DNA of 64,000 nt from assembly GCA_949128115.1 (NCBI GenBank), contig OX421961.1:50950171-51014170 (forward strand), given 5' to 3'. Both the position numbers and the translations under genes were made by a program. Every line of letters starts with the position of its first letter. Positions within the stretch are counted from its first letter, which is position 1. Origin of the DNA: Anaspis maculata (taxonomy: Eukaryota > Arthropoda > Insecta > Coleoptera > Scraptiidae). The notes below the pieces were generated by a model, which saw only the letters and a program-made list of their open reading frames with translations, had not been told where the DNA came from and did not search any database. Positions 53,201 through 61,718 of this stretch are shown one piece after another.

Positions 53201-53933
53201 CTCGGGTTTTGAGTTTTCATCAATGTCGCACTCACGTAATCACCTGTACATTAGCTCTTATACTTAATTACGACCCACCCTTGTTTATTAAGGTGGTAAT
53301 AATCACTAGAAACTCAAGCCCCAAATTTCAAGTTTTATAAATCCTGCGATAGAGAACGGGGTTACCTATTGTTAGATTTGCTAATGTAGGTACATGTTTA
53401 ACTTTTGAATAGAGTTTTAATTCAAATTTATAGGTAGGTACCTATAATAGTTTAGAATTAAATAGTAGGGTAGGTGCATTATGTAGGTACCCATACAATA
53501 CTGGTAAAGTTGTTACTCGGTTGTTAGGTATTGGTAAATGCTAATACATTTCACCAGTCACCAAACCTTTAGGTACCTATAGGTAGGTACTAGGTAGGTA
53601 AACTACTTTATCTATTTCACCTATCTATTCTTCCGGCATAATAGCAATGTTTAGTTCTATGGAAACTACTTATTGGCATATTAGCTACCCATCAATAGCC
53701 TATAACTTGTTTATTCAGCATTTATATCTTCATGAATTTTGCACAGACAAAACAGTTCACATTGAAAATAGGCTGAGGAATAAAAATGAAACTTGAACTG
53801 CAAAAATAAAAATCGGTTGAACTTGAATAAACCTAATTATTGCATACTTATATTTACCTGTAGCTGCATAAATATCCTGAGTAAAACAAGCCAGAATCAC
53901 CAGAAGAGCACTTGAACTCTTGACCAACACCAT
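35298..53933 (-). CDS. Cht2: GH18 chitinase, chitinase 2-like (group VII), four exons
   Basis: Endochitinase-type glycoside hydrolase 18, expected to cleave beta-1,4 links of chitin outside the cell. Coding exons on the minus strand are 53933-53858, 37524-37360, 37305-37013 and 36116-35298, all with GT..AG introns and matching phases (1, 1, 0). Together they give 450 residues, near the usual length for insect Cht2. Residues 1-24 are a signal peptide (MVLVKSSSALLVILACF). The TIM-barrel follows: VVVCYLGTWSVYRP, then LAIGGWNEGS (112-121), the catalytic DGLDLDWE with acid E158, MCYDYHG (221-227), and MVWSIDTDDF near the end. No chitin-binding domain is present. The C-terminus is hydrophobic (LLFGFVLLAAIVPYF) after a Ser/Thr/Ala stretch, suggesting a GPI anchor or membrane tail. 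Family identity is strong. Assigning the first exon across a 16,333-bp intron (53857-37525) is inference from phase, splice sites and signal peptide. The other introns are 54 and 896 bp. Confidence 0.9.
39721..40720. repeat. Interleaved inverted repeats with TACAGGATG-type end
   Basis: The block 39760-40000 is inverted at 40340-40560; both contain TCTACAATTTGACA, CGGTTCTTG and AGCATCAACTTT. A second block, 40095-40170, is inverted at about 40630-40700 (TCGTATCTCTGCCG, AGATGGCGCCCAA). The order A-B-A'-B' is not a simple hairpin. It suggests two related inverted copies joined or inserted into each other. A direct echo of block A also occurs at about 40262-40300. The left end TACAGGATGATTCA resembles that of the foldback element at 46822. 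Confidence 0.65.
41219..42346. mobile_element. Element with perfect 36-bp terminal inverted repeats
   Basis: 41219-41254 and 42311-42346 are exact reverse complements over 36 bases, starting TATTATGCATTCAGC and running inward to GCAGG. They are separated by 1056 bp without a convincing coding frame. If the outer TA on each side is read as a TA target duplication, the termini become TTATGCATTCAGC, as in TA-inserting Tc1/mariner-like elements. That reading is ambiguous. Confidence 0.7.
42348..42378. repeat. (TG)n microsatellite
   Basis: An almost pure TG run with two TA interruptions lies just outside the right terminus of the 41219-42346 element. Confidence 0.9.
42391..42800 (+). repeat. Dispersed repeat mosaic, copy 1
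   Basis: Two parts recur elsewhere in this intron. CACGATAACTGCCGAACC through GGAATGACCGGATTAG (42391-42475) matches about 46066-46160. CTGTCAAACATAAGTG through GGCAGGAAGCAAC to ATTTTC (about 42485-42795) matches about 49715-49985. All copies share orientation. Identity is moderate with several small gaps, so these are older copies. Confidence 0.7.
42990..43300. repeat. Short-motif repeat cluster with internal symmetry
   Basis: TGTCT followed after about 15-20 bases by GAAGCCC, AAGGCCC or CAGGCC occurs near 43147, 43183, 43217 and 43264. A related TTGTGTTGTTTGGGG unit lies near 43000. GGCCCTGATGGGGCCCCCAT at about 43163 is strongly self-complementary. The tract is GC-richer than its surroundings. 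A 106-codon minus-strand frame crosses it but has repeat-like content and no recognisable domain. Confidence 0.45.
43437..43570 (-). repeat. Dispersed repeat, copy C (reverse, partial)
   Basis: On the minus strand this reads ATGACGCACACGGAGGAAAG and continues to AAAAAGCCTGGGCT, the same order as the 3' half of copies A (3245-3585) and B (45685-46020). It is more diverged than A and B are from each other. A run of ten G residues follows at 43571-43580. Confidence 0.7.
45088..45330 (+). repeat. Two-copy tandem repeat, about 140-bp spacing
   Basis: AGAGTACCTTAGCTATTATT followed by ATCTAGCGAAAACC and GCGATATTGC near 45090-45160 is echoed by AGAGTACCTAAGCTATCATC, ATCTAGCAAAAACCC and GAGATATTGC near 45233-45302. 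GACGGACGGACGGACGAA lies between the copies. Confidence 0.75.
45685..46020 (+). repeat. Dispersed repeat, copy B
   Basis: Near-identical to 3245-3585 and in the same orientation, about 42 kb away. Both end at the same point (AAAAAGCCTGGGCT). The left end follows a long A run, AAAAAAAAAACACAAAAAAG. Confidence 0.85.
46480..46625 (+). repeat. Dispersed repeat paired with 50640-50765
   Basis: Shared order of blocks at both sites: CTTCTCA, a GGGAC segment, GTTCCTGGATAC or CCCTGGATACC, GGAAAAGTTTTGT, and CCACAACAGATTTTTTGA. Same orientation, moderate identity. Confidence 0.6.
46822..47993. mobile_element. Foldback element with about 585-bp inverted arms and TA target site
   Basis: Almost the whole 1172-bp unit is an inverted repeat centred near 47408. 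The termini are TACAGGGTGATTCATGAGTG and its complement, flanked by TA on both sides (46820-46821 and 47994-47995). Shared internal blocks include GATCCACTGAAGAAATTT, GTTACGAAGATACAGGGTG, TAGGTGTGCCATCT (one strand each) and GACTCATTGTTTGATTGAATTCA. Arms are diverged by scattered substitutions and small gaps, so it is not brand new. No transposase is encoded. TA flanks and structure fit a non-autonomous Tc1/mariner-type foldback; this is inference. Confidence 0.85.
48553..48612. repeat. Short hairpin repeat
   Basis: CACGTCCCTCAATTTCA and TGAAGTTGAGGGACGTAA are near-perfect complements separated by about 16 bases. Confidence 0.65.
49194..49602. mobile_element. MITE-like element, about 410 bp
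   Basis: TTGGTGGTGAATGGTTCTAA and the next five bases (49201-49225) are exactly complementary to 49571-49595. The complementarity extends outward to CGTCG and CGACG with mismatches. The interior is AT-rich without a coding frame. No target duplication could be fixed because the arms fade into the flanks. Confidence 0.75.
49711..49990 (+). repeat. Dispersed repeat mosaic, copy 2
   Basis: Direct, moderately diverged copy of about 42485-42795. Shared blocks include CTGTCAAAC, TGACTTGCAAT, GTCATTTGAA, CTTGAAAAGCTGTATTCA and TCGGCAGGAA. Confidence 0.65.
50640..50765 (+). repeat. Dispersed repeat paired with 46480-46625
   Basis: Same block order and orientation as its partner. The best conserved part is the 3' half, GGAAAAGTTTTGTTTTGTCC followed by ACAACAGATTTTTTGA. 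Confidence 0.6.
50888..51173. mobile_element. MITE-like inverted-repeat element, about 285 bp
   Basis: GGCGTTGCGGAATCAATTCC plus AGCGG (50908-50932) is exactly complementary to CCGCTGGAATTGATTCCGCA plus ACGCC (51128-51152). Looser complementarity continues outward (GGATTGGTGGAATAA against TTATTTCATCAATCC). The interior is non-coding. The superfamily is not determinable. Confidence 0.7.
52182..52361. mobile_element. MITE, about 180 bp, with subterminal repeats
   Basis: AGTTTATGATGAGCGAT at the left is exactly complementary to ATCGCTCATCATAAACT at the right. Inside each end lie matching subterminal tracts, GAGCTGAGCTGAGCGGAGCG against CTTAGCTCAGCTCCGCTCCG. It has no coding content. Confidence 0.8.
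53380..53615. repeat. TAGGTAC-rich low-complexity tract
   Basis: TAGGTAGGTACC, TAGGTACCCAT, TAGGTACCTATAGG and GGTAGGTACTAGGTAGG occur repeatedly, including the palindrome TAGGTACCTA. Isolated copies are scattered through the window (for example 5340-5520, 33890, 41870, 45375). This is a lineage-typical sequence bias, not a gene. Confidence 0.7.
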
Positions 53934-54428
53934 GTTGTCGTACCCACAACTCTTCAACAAATGGCAGATGAACTTTACTATGGGTTGGTGTAATTCTTGC
54001 ATCAAAATGTACTGTTAGATTGTCCAAGCTACCGTGAGGTGCTTTAGTTTGTACTTGGCCGCTGTCTCTATCTGTTGCTCCACATCCAAGTGGTTATCAA
54101 GAGAGAGACGCAGATACTTCGAGTGTCGTTGGGGGATCATTCTGAATTATTTACTATACCTAGGTGTATTCCTTTCACTTCTTAAATCCGCCAACTTTAC
54201 CTTTAGCGACAAGAAGTAGTAGGCACCCGCCGTGTCTGTCTCTCTTGGCTTCTTTGGCTGAAATTCAAGGTTCCGCTAATGCGTTTGTCTTTCGGGTTCA
54301 TAGAACCAGTTTGATAATGTTGTTAGTCAGACCTAGTTAGAAATATTCGTCTTTGATGTGTCATGCATTTCTGCCGAAAATCAGGAGAGATCTATAGTTA
54401 GAAGAAAATTTCAAGTAGGTATACTCAT

Positions 54429-55210
54429 ACAGAGTGTCAACTTTATAAGGTGGCCCGTTAAATTTTATTGGCCGTTCTTGCAGCATAATCGTTAGCTGCT
54501 CCAACGGCATCCCCATCGGCATGAAATAACTTACACAAGGTGATTTACAACGCTCCGTTTTCGTCTGCTTTGGTTTATAAGATAGAAATTTTCAGTTTAT
54601 TTTTTCTGTTTCTCCCTGTATGCGGCGCTTGCACCATTGGCGCCAGTAGCTACCTATCTCAATCGGTCCAGAGAAGTTCCAGTGTAACACGCATGCAAAG
54701 CGGCATTGCTTGAGTAAAACAAAAAAGTCTAGAGCATCCCCTATTTTGGAACTTAAGTCTGATGGTCGAAGTTTTAGTGCGGTTATTTTGTTTTTGAATT
54801 TTTTTTCGACAAAATAACTTAGATGTGCTGTTAAATTTTATCGGCTATTCTTATAGAATTTTTCTGAGCTCTCCGAATCTGCCAATAGTTTTTTAGAATT
54901 GTGATCAAAAAATATACTTTCTTGACAAAAATTAGAGGGACAATTTTTTCAAGCTCGACCCTGGAATTTTGTTTGGTCCCATATGGCATTGTGACAAGCT
55001 TCAACTAAGGGATGTCGCTGGTGAATTTCAACAGATAATCTCAAACCGTTGCAGGGATATAGCCCTTTAAATATTCGGAAGAAACTCATGGAACACCCCT
55101 GTATCTCTGTGACCATTAGCCAATTTTTTTTTCTCTCACTGATCCTCACTTGCATCAAAGTCCTCTATCTGTCATTGAGCTATGTCACATCAATCGCGGA
55201 ACACCCTGTA
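54429..55210. mobile_element. Decayed TACAGGGTG-type element
   Basis: The ends are ACAGAGTGTCAAC on the left and GAACACCCTGT on the right. The right 290 bp shares its block order with one arm of the foldback element at 46822-47993: a GAGGGACA segment, CCTGGAATTTTG, a CACCCCTGTATCT repeat, GATCC, CCTCTATCT, TATGTCAC, ACACCCTGTA. An internal direct duplication starts TTAAATTTTAT at about 54464 and 54833. No coding frame is preserved. It lies just upstream of chitinase exon 1. Confidence 0.6.
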
Positions 55211-55680
55211 TGTATACACTATAATACACTTGTTACATGTTATTCCACGCCCATGATATTTTCTTTGAGCCTATTGAACTTTTTCATGACTCCCGACTAT
55301 CATTGAGTAGATACCTGTGTATTTGAAATTAGTTAACCCAATAATAATATACCTCATACCTCGAATAATACCCAATATCTGAATTCAAATCCGGTTGTGA
55401 ATATTTATGCTAAAATGAGTGAACAAGCAAGTTGACTTGAAACTACAAAAAATATATTGTTACGAGTGGTGATTCTCTTGTGTATTCGAGAGCACACGCG
55501 GTTCTTGAGAACCATTCGAACATAATATTACGAATGGGGTCTTATACCACTTTTTTTTTATTTATGGAAAACAAAGTACAAACTGAGACCACTACAAGCA
55601 TAAAAATATTCCGTCTCAAAAGTCCCTACTTTTTCATAAAAAAATGTTGGAAATTTGGGCGGCAACAGGTGGGATTTAAT

Positions 55681-56555
55681 TAGGGTTGCACCGAATAGTG
55701 ATTTTCTAATATTCGGCTTCGGCCGAATATTCGGCCGAGTCTCATTGCCGAATACCGAATATTCGGCCGAATAGCTCGGTATGTGTCAAGGCGGCAACGG
55801 AAAGACCAAAATCTTTGTGGGATAGTTTTTAAGCGATTACAAGGGACTTGAAGCTGGAACGGAGTACAGAATTGAATGCCATTGATAAGAGGAAGTCATA
55901 AGCAAAGAGCTGGATCTCTACTTGATGGGACCATTCATCAATCGAAGAGACGGTCCTTTCAAGTGGTGGCAAAGTAACGCAAAGAAATTTCCTTTTCTGA
56001 GCAAAGCTGCTCAGAAATATCTAAGTGCTCCAGTCAGTAGTGTGTACCAGAAAACGCTTATTTTCAAACAGGAAAAAAAGCAAAAATCGACCTCCTCCAT
56101 TTTTTTTTGAGTAGTTCTCCTACACCATAATTTGTTGCTTGCCAGAGACCAAAAAGGACAAGACCGTATTTTCGTTATTTTTCCTCATCAAAGAACTACT
56201 TTTTTTTTATTCTTCTTTCTGTTAATTAACTACTGTACCTGGTAAGTACTTTGAAAGTGATAAAGTCTTCTTAGTATCAATTATGACTTTTTTGTCTTTA
56301 TGTATTATGAATCTTATTGGTTATTTCACTTGAAAATAAAAATAAATTTGACACATGAGTATTAAGAAGTACCTACCTTCATGTTTTTGTGTGATAAATG
56401 AAGTTTTGTGCTTCATTACACAATTTTAAAAATCAGTGGAAATATTCGGCAATCGCCGAATATTTGACTCAGTTATTCGGCCCAACCGAATATTCGGCCG
56501 AAGTGGCCGAGTAAGCCGAATACCGAATATAAACCGAATATTCGGTGCAACCCTA
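55681..56555. mobile_element. hAT transposon remnant with 8-bp target duplication
   Basis: The 875-bp unit begins TAGGGTTGCACCGAAT and ends ATTCGGTGCAACCCTA. It is flanked on both sides by the identical 8 bp GATTTAAT (55673-55680 and 56556-56563), the target-duplication length of hAT elements. Multiple ATTCGGCCGAAT motifs lie inside both ends, like hAT subterminal repeats. A hAT C-terminal dimerisation fragment remains inside. The unit is therefore an internally deleted derivative, unable to move by itself. Confidence 0.92.
55907..56110 (+). pseudogene. hAT transposase C-terminal (hATC) fragment
   Basis: The frame reads ELDLYLMGPFINRRDGPFKW, then a WQSNAKKFPFLSKAAQKYLS segment, matching the start of the hAT family dimerisation domain (PF05699-type: a WW pair, an FP.L block and a KYLS.P..S block). 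The expected S-E-R-x-F-S continuation is missing: after SSVYQ the frame runs into Lys-rich sequence and stops. No BED zinc finger or DDE core remains. It is an inactive relic of a former autonomous element. Confidence 0.8.
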
Positions 56556-56563
56556 GATTTAAT

Positions 56564-57661
56564 CTGGAAGACTGATGACGTAGAAAACCTGTGTTGCGGA
56601 AGACCGGATTTTTAGGCATTCAAAATGCGAAAATAAGTAGGCAAATAAATAGGTCCTAAATATCTTCGAATATGCTCCTAAACAGGCAAAATAGGCTCTG
56701 AAATAGGTAAATAGGTACCTATAACAGAAGGACGATGATTCATGCATCTTGCTGGATCTCAACCTGACACGAGCAATCGGCCTTTCTCCGACAAAAATTA
56801 TGGACCACGTCTGCACCACTATCTGTGGGACCTCTGAGGGATATATCCTGCTCAAACTCGATTATTTTGTGCAGCAGCATCGTTTCGAACACAAAGCGGA
56901 CAAATATTAATTGTTATTGACCGAGTTGTTGACTGACACACGTGACTGTTCCCCGTTCCTCGTTCCCCGTCGTCCGTGTGGCGACCTGGTACGGTTTTTG
57001 GAGCGCTTATTCACTGGACTGGACCGTGATGAGCTGAATTTCTATTTCCCTTCTTGGTGTCAAGATTTTTTAAATGTTTTTTCAACTAGCGTGTAAACAA
57101 GTTAATTTTATTTAAGTACTTTATGTAAGCATCGACCCACGCCAATAAAATCGTATTTTATAATTTTATACAAGACTCCCTTGCGATCGAAGCTCTCTAG
57201 TGCATTTTAAAACATATAATTAATTATACGCACACATTTGGTCCATTTGATTTACATGGAGATATCAACGAGCGGGCAGAACAGGTACATCAGCCCAATT
57301 GGCGGAGGCGCAGATCCAGAACACGCTGGCGCGAAAAGTCTGGACTGTTCGAGAATCACCGTGAATGTAGTAGCGGCGGTCAATGTGAAATTTGCCAGAG
57401 AACTGGTTGTGAGGTTCCAGAATAACAATCGGAAGTATATGAGCACCGATGGCTTGGCCCTTGCTTGGCCGACAGACCAGTTTTAAATCCCAGAACGACA
57501 AAGCGAGTTGTAATTGGCGATATACCCAAAGGCGCGAATAATAACTGACGCAGTTATGAACAGTGTGTGTTCAAAACGGCATCTCAATTATAAAAGAACC
57601 CAAACGCGAAATCCTTAAAGATATTTTCTTGTGGTGGGAATAGGGGATGATTAGGCATTGC
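56564..57661. other. Unassigned sequence with a possible polyadenylation region
   Basis: Several short frames overlap on both strands here with no recognisable domain. Around 57130-57170 the plus strand has CAATAAAATCG followed by TTTTATAATTTTATACAAG, which could be a 3' end of a transcript or of a solo LTR, but no matching LTR boundaries were found. The frame at 57238-57483 (with SLDCSRITVNVV) has no family I can name. Confidence 0.35.
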
Positions 57662-57795
57662 GTGCTTTCCACCTAGCCCCAAGTTCGGTACACCTGCCAT
57701 TTACGCATGTGCGGGTGCCAAACGGTGCTGTCCATCTACGTGTTCCTACTCGGTTCTGTGCCGTTCATTGGATGACCTAAAATTTTGTGCCACAC
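57662..57795 (+). mobile_element. Truncated copy of the GTGCTTTCC MITE family
   Basis: Starts GTGCTTTCCACCTAGCCCC and matches 59693 onward almost base for base for about 130 bp, to TTTTGTGCCACAC. The right third and right terminus seen in the other copy are missing; the inverted arm of the larger structure follows. Confidence 0.8.
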
Positions 57796-57864
57796 AAAGA
57801 CCGGCAGACAGTGGCGTATCAAGATATTTTTTATCAAGGTTGGGTCGTGATCGTGACTCGTGAG

Positions 57865-59186
57865 CAGGGTTGTGCACGAGTACGAGTACAAGGTATTCGA
57901 ATACTGTATTCGAATACTTTTCATGGTATCTGTACTCGTACTCGAATACTTTTTAGGAATTTCGAATTTGTACTCGTATTCGTACTCGCGAACGTATGAG
58001 GTACTCGTACTTGTACTCGTATTTTTCACGGATACCAAGGGGTTTGTACTCGTACTTTTCCACGAGTACGACACCGCGTGGCAGTGACACAGGAATCGAC
58101 CAATCAGGTGGCAACATGAAAACACTCGCTGTGGTTCCCTTAGTTTTCAACTTTTTGATGAAAGAAATAGGTTCCAACGAGGGTTCCAACAATGGAAAGA
58201 CTCCAAAAAAACAAAAACAAAAAAACAAATTTGACCAGTAGTGGCGGATCAACCATACATAATATTTGTTTTTTTTGTGCAGAAAAGTTACTTTACAGTT
58301 CATACGAGAGTTCATATGTAAATGTACGTGCAAGATTTGAAACAATCTGAAATTCGATCAAATATCATCAGTGGAGTCGGAGGTTGGGTTAAGTTAACTA
58401 CCAGAAGAAAATTATCCAACATGTGCGTGGTTTTTACACTTTTACCCGTCGTGAACGGTGCATCCTACAAAAAAAACTTTGAACTTGAACAAGTTTTTCA
58501 AATGTGCAAACAAAAATACGATCGGGTCACAGACAATTTTTTTCTGGCAGTTCAAGCTACCCCAACCCCCTGTAACTTCGCTGCCACTGGTCAGATTTGT
58601 GTGAAATTTTGCATGTATGTACCACGTATGTACAGTTGCGGCCTCATAAAAGTTTACATCGATGACAATCGTGTGGCCATGCTCATTCAAAATTACGTCA
58701 AAACTGAATTAGCATGGCCACTCGATCGCCATCGGTCTAAACTTTTAAGAGGCCGCAACCTTACATTTGAACTGTCAAGAAACCTTTCTACACCTCGTTC
58801 TACACCAAATTTGAAGTTTTCACCCTCAACGGTTCTTGAGCAAATAATTAAAAGCCATGTTTTACTTCGTACTTTTGAGAGCGTTCAACTCCCTTAGGAA
58901 GCACATACTTAGGGAAAAAATGTTACTCCTGATTTTCGACTCATCTTTCTGAGTGAAATCACCTCCCGGAGTATTGTCAAGGTCACTGAAACACCCTGTA
59001 CCTATATGCGATCACAATAATATAAAAATAATATCGTACTCGCACTTTTGTACTCGTGAATCATGGCTGTACTCGCACTTTTGTACTCGTGGATTATGAT
59101 TGTATTCGTACTATTACGAGGTATCCGAATACAAAGTATTCGTACTCGTACTCGGGTACAAGAAAAAGTACTCGTGCACAACCCTG
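57865..59186. mobile_element. hAT-like element with 8-bp target duplication
   Basis: The 1322-bp unit begins CAGGGTTGTGCACGAGTAC and ends with its complement. It is flanked by a perfect direct repeat, CTCGTGAG (57857-57864 and 59187-59194). TIR start, 8-bp duplication and dense GTACTCG/GTATTCG subterminal repeats on both sides fit hAT. The interior contains a 191-codon frame without a transposase motif and a TACAGGGTG-type end near 58985, so it is non-autonomous. Confidence 0.9.
58322..58897 (+). other. 191-codon open frame inside the hAT-like element, not recognised
   Basis: This frame is the longest unbroken one outside the satellite and chitinase. Its product begins MYVQDLKQSEIRS and has several Cys (CKQKYD, PTPCNF, GQICVKFC) but no BED, RNase H or hATC motif. 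The opposite strand is also open over part of it, and a TACAGGGTG-type terminus lies just downstream. It may be repeat filler rather than a gene; I give no function. Confidence 0.25.
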
Positions 59187-59452
59187 CTCGTGAGTTGGTG
59201 TGTTTACTGTTTTCAAGAACTGACGTCATACCGACACTTTTTTAATTGCGATCCCCTATTTATTTTGATAGATTTGGATAGATTATGGAAAAAAATCTGA
59301 TTTCAGAATAATGTATGCTTTTTGGACTGATAGTTCAAGTTCAGGCGCTATTTATTTTTATATGTGGAAAACTAGCGCGGAGTTGTAGGTTATGTTTTCA
59401 CAAAATGAAGTTTTTATCGCAAAAATAGTGCGGCGATGCAATATACTTACGT

Positions 59453-59588
59453 CGTTTTCCACTAGGAAAAAAAGTGCGCATCAACTGCTCTGACCTTGCG
59501 CATAGACCAATAGCAGGGCTTCCTGGTGAGTTTCCATGACAGCATGCAAGAGCAAAAAGTGCGCAATTTTTTTTACCAGTGGAAAACG
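59453..59588. mobile_element. 136-bp MITE
   Basis: CGTTTTCCACTAGGAAAAAA with AGTGCGCA on the left is complementary, with small gaps, to TGCGCAATTTTTTTTACC followed by AGTGGAAAACG on the right. It begins where the left inverted arm of the larger structure ends. Confidence 0.7.
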
Positions 59589-59692
59589 CTATTAGTTTAT
59601 TACTATTGATGCTGAAACTCGTAGAAATCAAGTAGACCATTTCTGAAAACACTTTTCCTTCCAAAATACTTTTACTTATTTCAATACATTGC

Positions 59693-59877
59693 GTGCTTTC
59701 CACCTAGCCCCAAGTTCGGTACACCTGCCATTTACGCATGTGCGGGTGCCAAACGGTGCTTTTCATCTACGTGTTCCTACTCGGTTCTGCGCCGTTCACT
59801 GGATCACCTAAAATTTTGTGCCACACCATGGAACATGTGCCGTCTGGTGGTATTTGTACCGTCTAGGTGAAAAGCAC
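59693..59877. mobile_element. 185-bp MITE, complete copy of the GTGCTTTCC family
   Basis: The left end GTGCTTTCCACCTAG is complementary to CTAGGTGAAAAGCAC at the right with one mismatch. ATT flanks both sides and could be a short target duplication. A truncated copy lies at 57662-57795. Confidence 0.75.
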
Positions 59878-59938
59878 CCATTGTAGCTAATAGAGCTAAC
59901 AAATTCCCACAGCGCAAAGTGCAACGAAGTCGTGACCC

Positions 59939-60115
59939 ACCACACAAATACCCACCGTAAATACTTCCCACCATAATCGGATCCGTTCCTACAAATTCCT
60001 ACCGTACAAATTTCCACCATACAAATACCCACCGTACAAATTTCCACCATGCAAATACCAACCGTGAATAATTTCCACCATATCGGATCCGACCCTACAA
60101 ATCCCTACCAAATTC
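59939..60115 (-). repeat. Minisatellite with ACAAATNCCACCRT unit
   Basis: About ten units of 12-18 bp, such as ACAAATACCCACCGT and ACAAATTTCCACCAT, run in tandem. They are interrupted twice by ATCGGATCCG. Frames across it give low-complexity peptides (VEICTVGICM) and are not genes. Confidence 0.85.
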
Positions 60116-60773
60116 CTGTCAAATTTGAGGTCATTGTCATCTGTAAAGTTGTTTATTAGGCCCCATGTAGCCTTACGAAACCGGGATAAACTCGGTATAG
60201 CTATATTCGGTATAATATCCTCCCTATGTTTCTTGAGATATGACATTTCGTTTCTGACAATGGGAAATTTTTCGAATCTGACAAGCGCTCTGTCGTGTAT
60301 TTATTTGATTTCAGCATGGATTTCATTATTTCACTTGTTCTTACCCTCGTTCTTGCCAATAAGTGTGTTATATATAGTGGAAAACTGAGAAGATACTTAC
60401 AGAAATGGTTCAAGGGTGTTGTGTCGCTCTATGCGAGTCGAGAATAAGACGAATACACCCAGCATAACCATGCACCGGTTCACGAAAGACCCAAACTTGA
60501 TGGAAGTGTGGCTGCACCAGCACCAGCACCAGCAGGAATCACGCTGCACCAGACACGTGCATCTTACTACGAAAAAACTCTATTACTTCGTCCATTAAAA
60601 ACTCCCTTATGGGCTCTAGTGACTTTCCCCACATGATAATGGGAACAGTATAGCTATCCGATTCAAAATTCCCGCAAAAGTCAGAAACGAAACGTCCAAA
60701 CGTCATAAACGTCAAAACGTCAAAGGTGACCTCGAAAATCCATGTATTTTCTATCTCCTAAAATTGGAAAGGT

Positions 60774-61068
60774 CAATGGGGCCTTGCAATTGAAAAACTC
60801 AACGTGAGGTCGCCACTACTGTAGGGGGCGCCTACTTCGATGAAGCGGCCGTAACCACGGGAAAAACATGGGAGTTTGAGTAGTTTGACCAGTAACTGAC
60901 AGTGACTGGAGACGTCAAGCAAGAAACAGAGGTTATCCAAATTTCAAATCAAGACATAAAATGACGGACGTCGGTCGCTGAAGCGTCAACGCCGTCAAAA
61001 TTGTCGAATTTGCCCCCAACGGTCGTGGCGCCCTCGGTGTGTGAAAGTGGCAGTGCAAGGCCCCATTG
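60774..61068. mobile_element. MITE-like element, about 295 bp, GC-rich interior
   Basis: CAATGGGGCCTTGCA at the left is exactly complementary to TGCAAGGCCCCATTG at the right. The interior is GC-richer than its flanks and has GGCGCC motifs. No target duplication was identified. Confidence 0.6.
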
Positions 61069-61718
61069 GCCATCAAATGGCGCTGCGGCTGCGATTTTAA
61101 ATTTAATCGCATAATAAGTATGTATATTGAAATCAGTTAAAGTCGTCGAGGTAAAAGTATTTGGGAAGGATAAGTATTTTTAAAAATGGTCCTGTAGATG
61201 ATTTCTACGACTTTCAGAATCAAATAGTATACTCTATACACTGATAGAAAGGACCACCAGATTCCTCCGCTTGAAAAGTAGTCCCGAGCGTTACCCGCGA
61301 AATTGAAAATTCCAGTTAGAAAGAGGTGCTTATTTCCGCTAATCACAGCTAAGTGCTATGGTAATTTTAAATGACACCAGTTTAATACAAATTTTAATAA
61401 ATGAGAAAATAATGTTTTTGAATTAAGCTGATTTTATTACACAACACCCACAACAGCCGAGCCGACTAAAAAAGTTCAATGAAAATAACAAATATCATAG
61501 AGAAATGGAGGTTACAAATCGTACGTAAGTGTCAAACTCGCTGAATGTCATGCCATTGGCTTGGCGTAGGAATAATTTGCCCGGGTAAGACTACCAACCG
61601 AACAAAACTAATATTAGTTCCGAACGCGCCTATGTTGTTACATTCTTTGGTGCTTTTGTTTGCTATAGGTTACATCACTGAAATTCAAAAAAGTCCGTTC
61701 TATCGGTGTACAGACTGG
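61069..61718. other. AT-rich spacer between small elements
   Basis: No repeat termini, domain or splice-bounded frame was recognised in this part of the nest. Confidence 0.5.

Larger units (their letters stand above)
37525..53857 (-). other. Intron 1 of the chitinase gene, filled with repeats
   Basis: On the minus strand the donor is ACAG|GTAAAT at 53858/53857 and the acceptor TTTTTCCAG|GA at 37525/37524. The exon before ends with one base of a codon and the exon after begins with two, restoring a Gly codon. No other gene was recognised inside. It holds the inverted-repeat and dispersed elements listed separately. Parts not listed (37.6-39.7, 43.6-45.1, 48.0-49.2, 51.2-52.2, 52.4-53.4 kb) are AT-rich with ATT runs (near 37850 and 39000) and show nothing I can name. 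Confidence 0.75.

Noticed and set aside
57090..57200. Solo LTR with polyadenylation signal
   Set aside because: CAATAAA and a T-rich tail are present, but no TG..CA boundaries, primer-binding site or target duplication could be identified.
59808..60246. Minus-strand frames with repeated VEICTVGICM
   Set aside because: Direct translation of the ACAAATNCCACCRT minisatellite.
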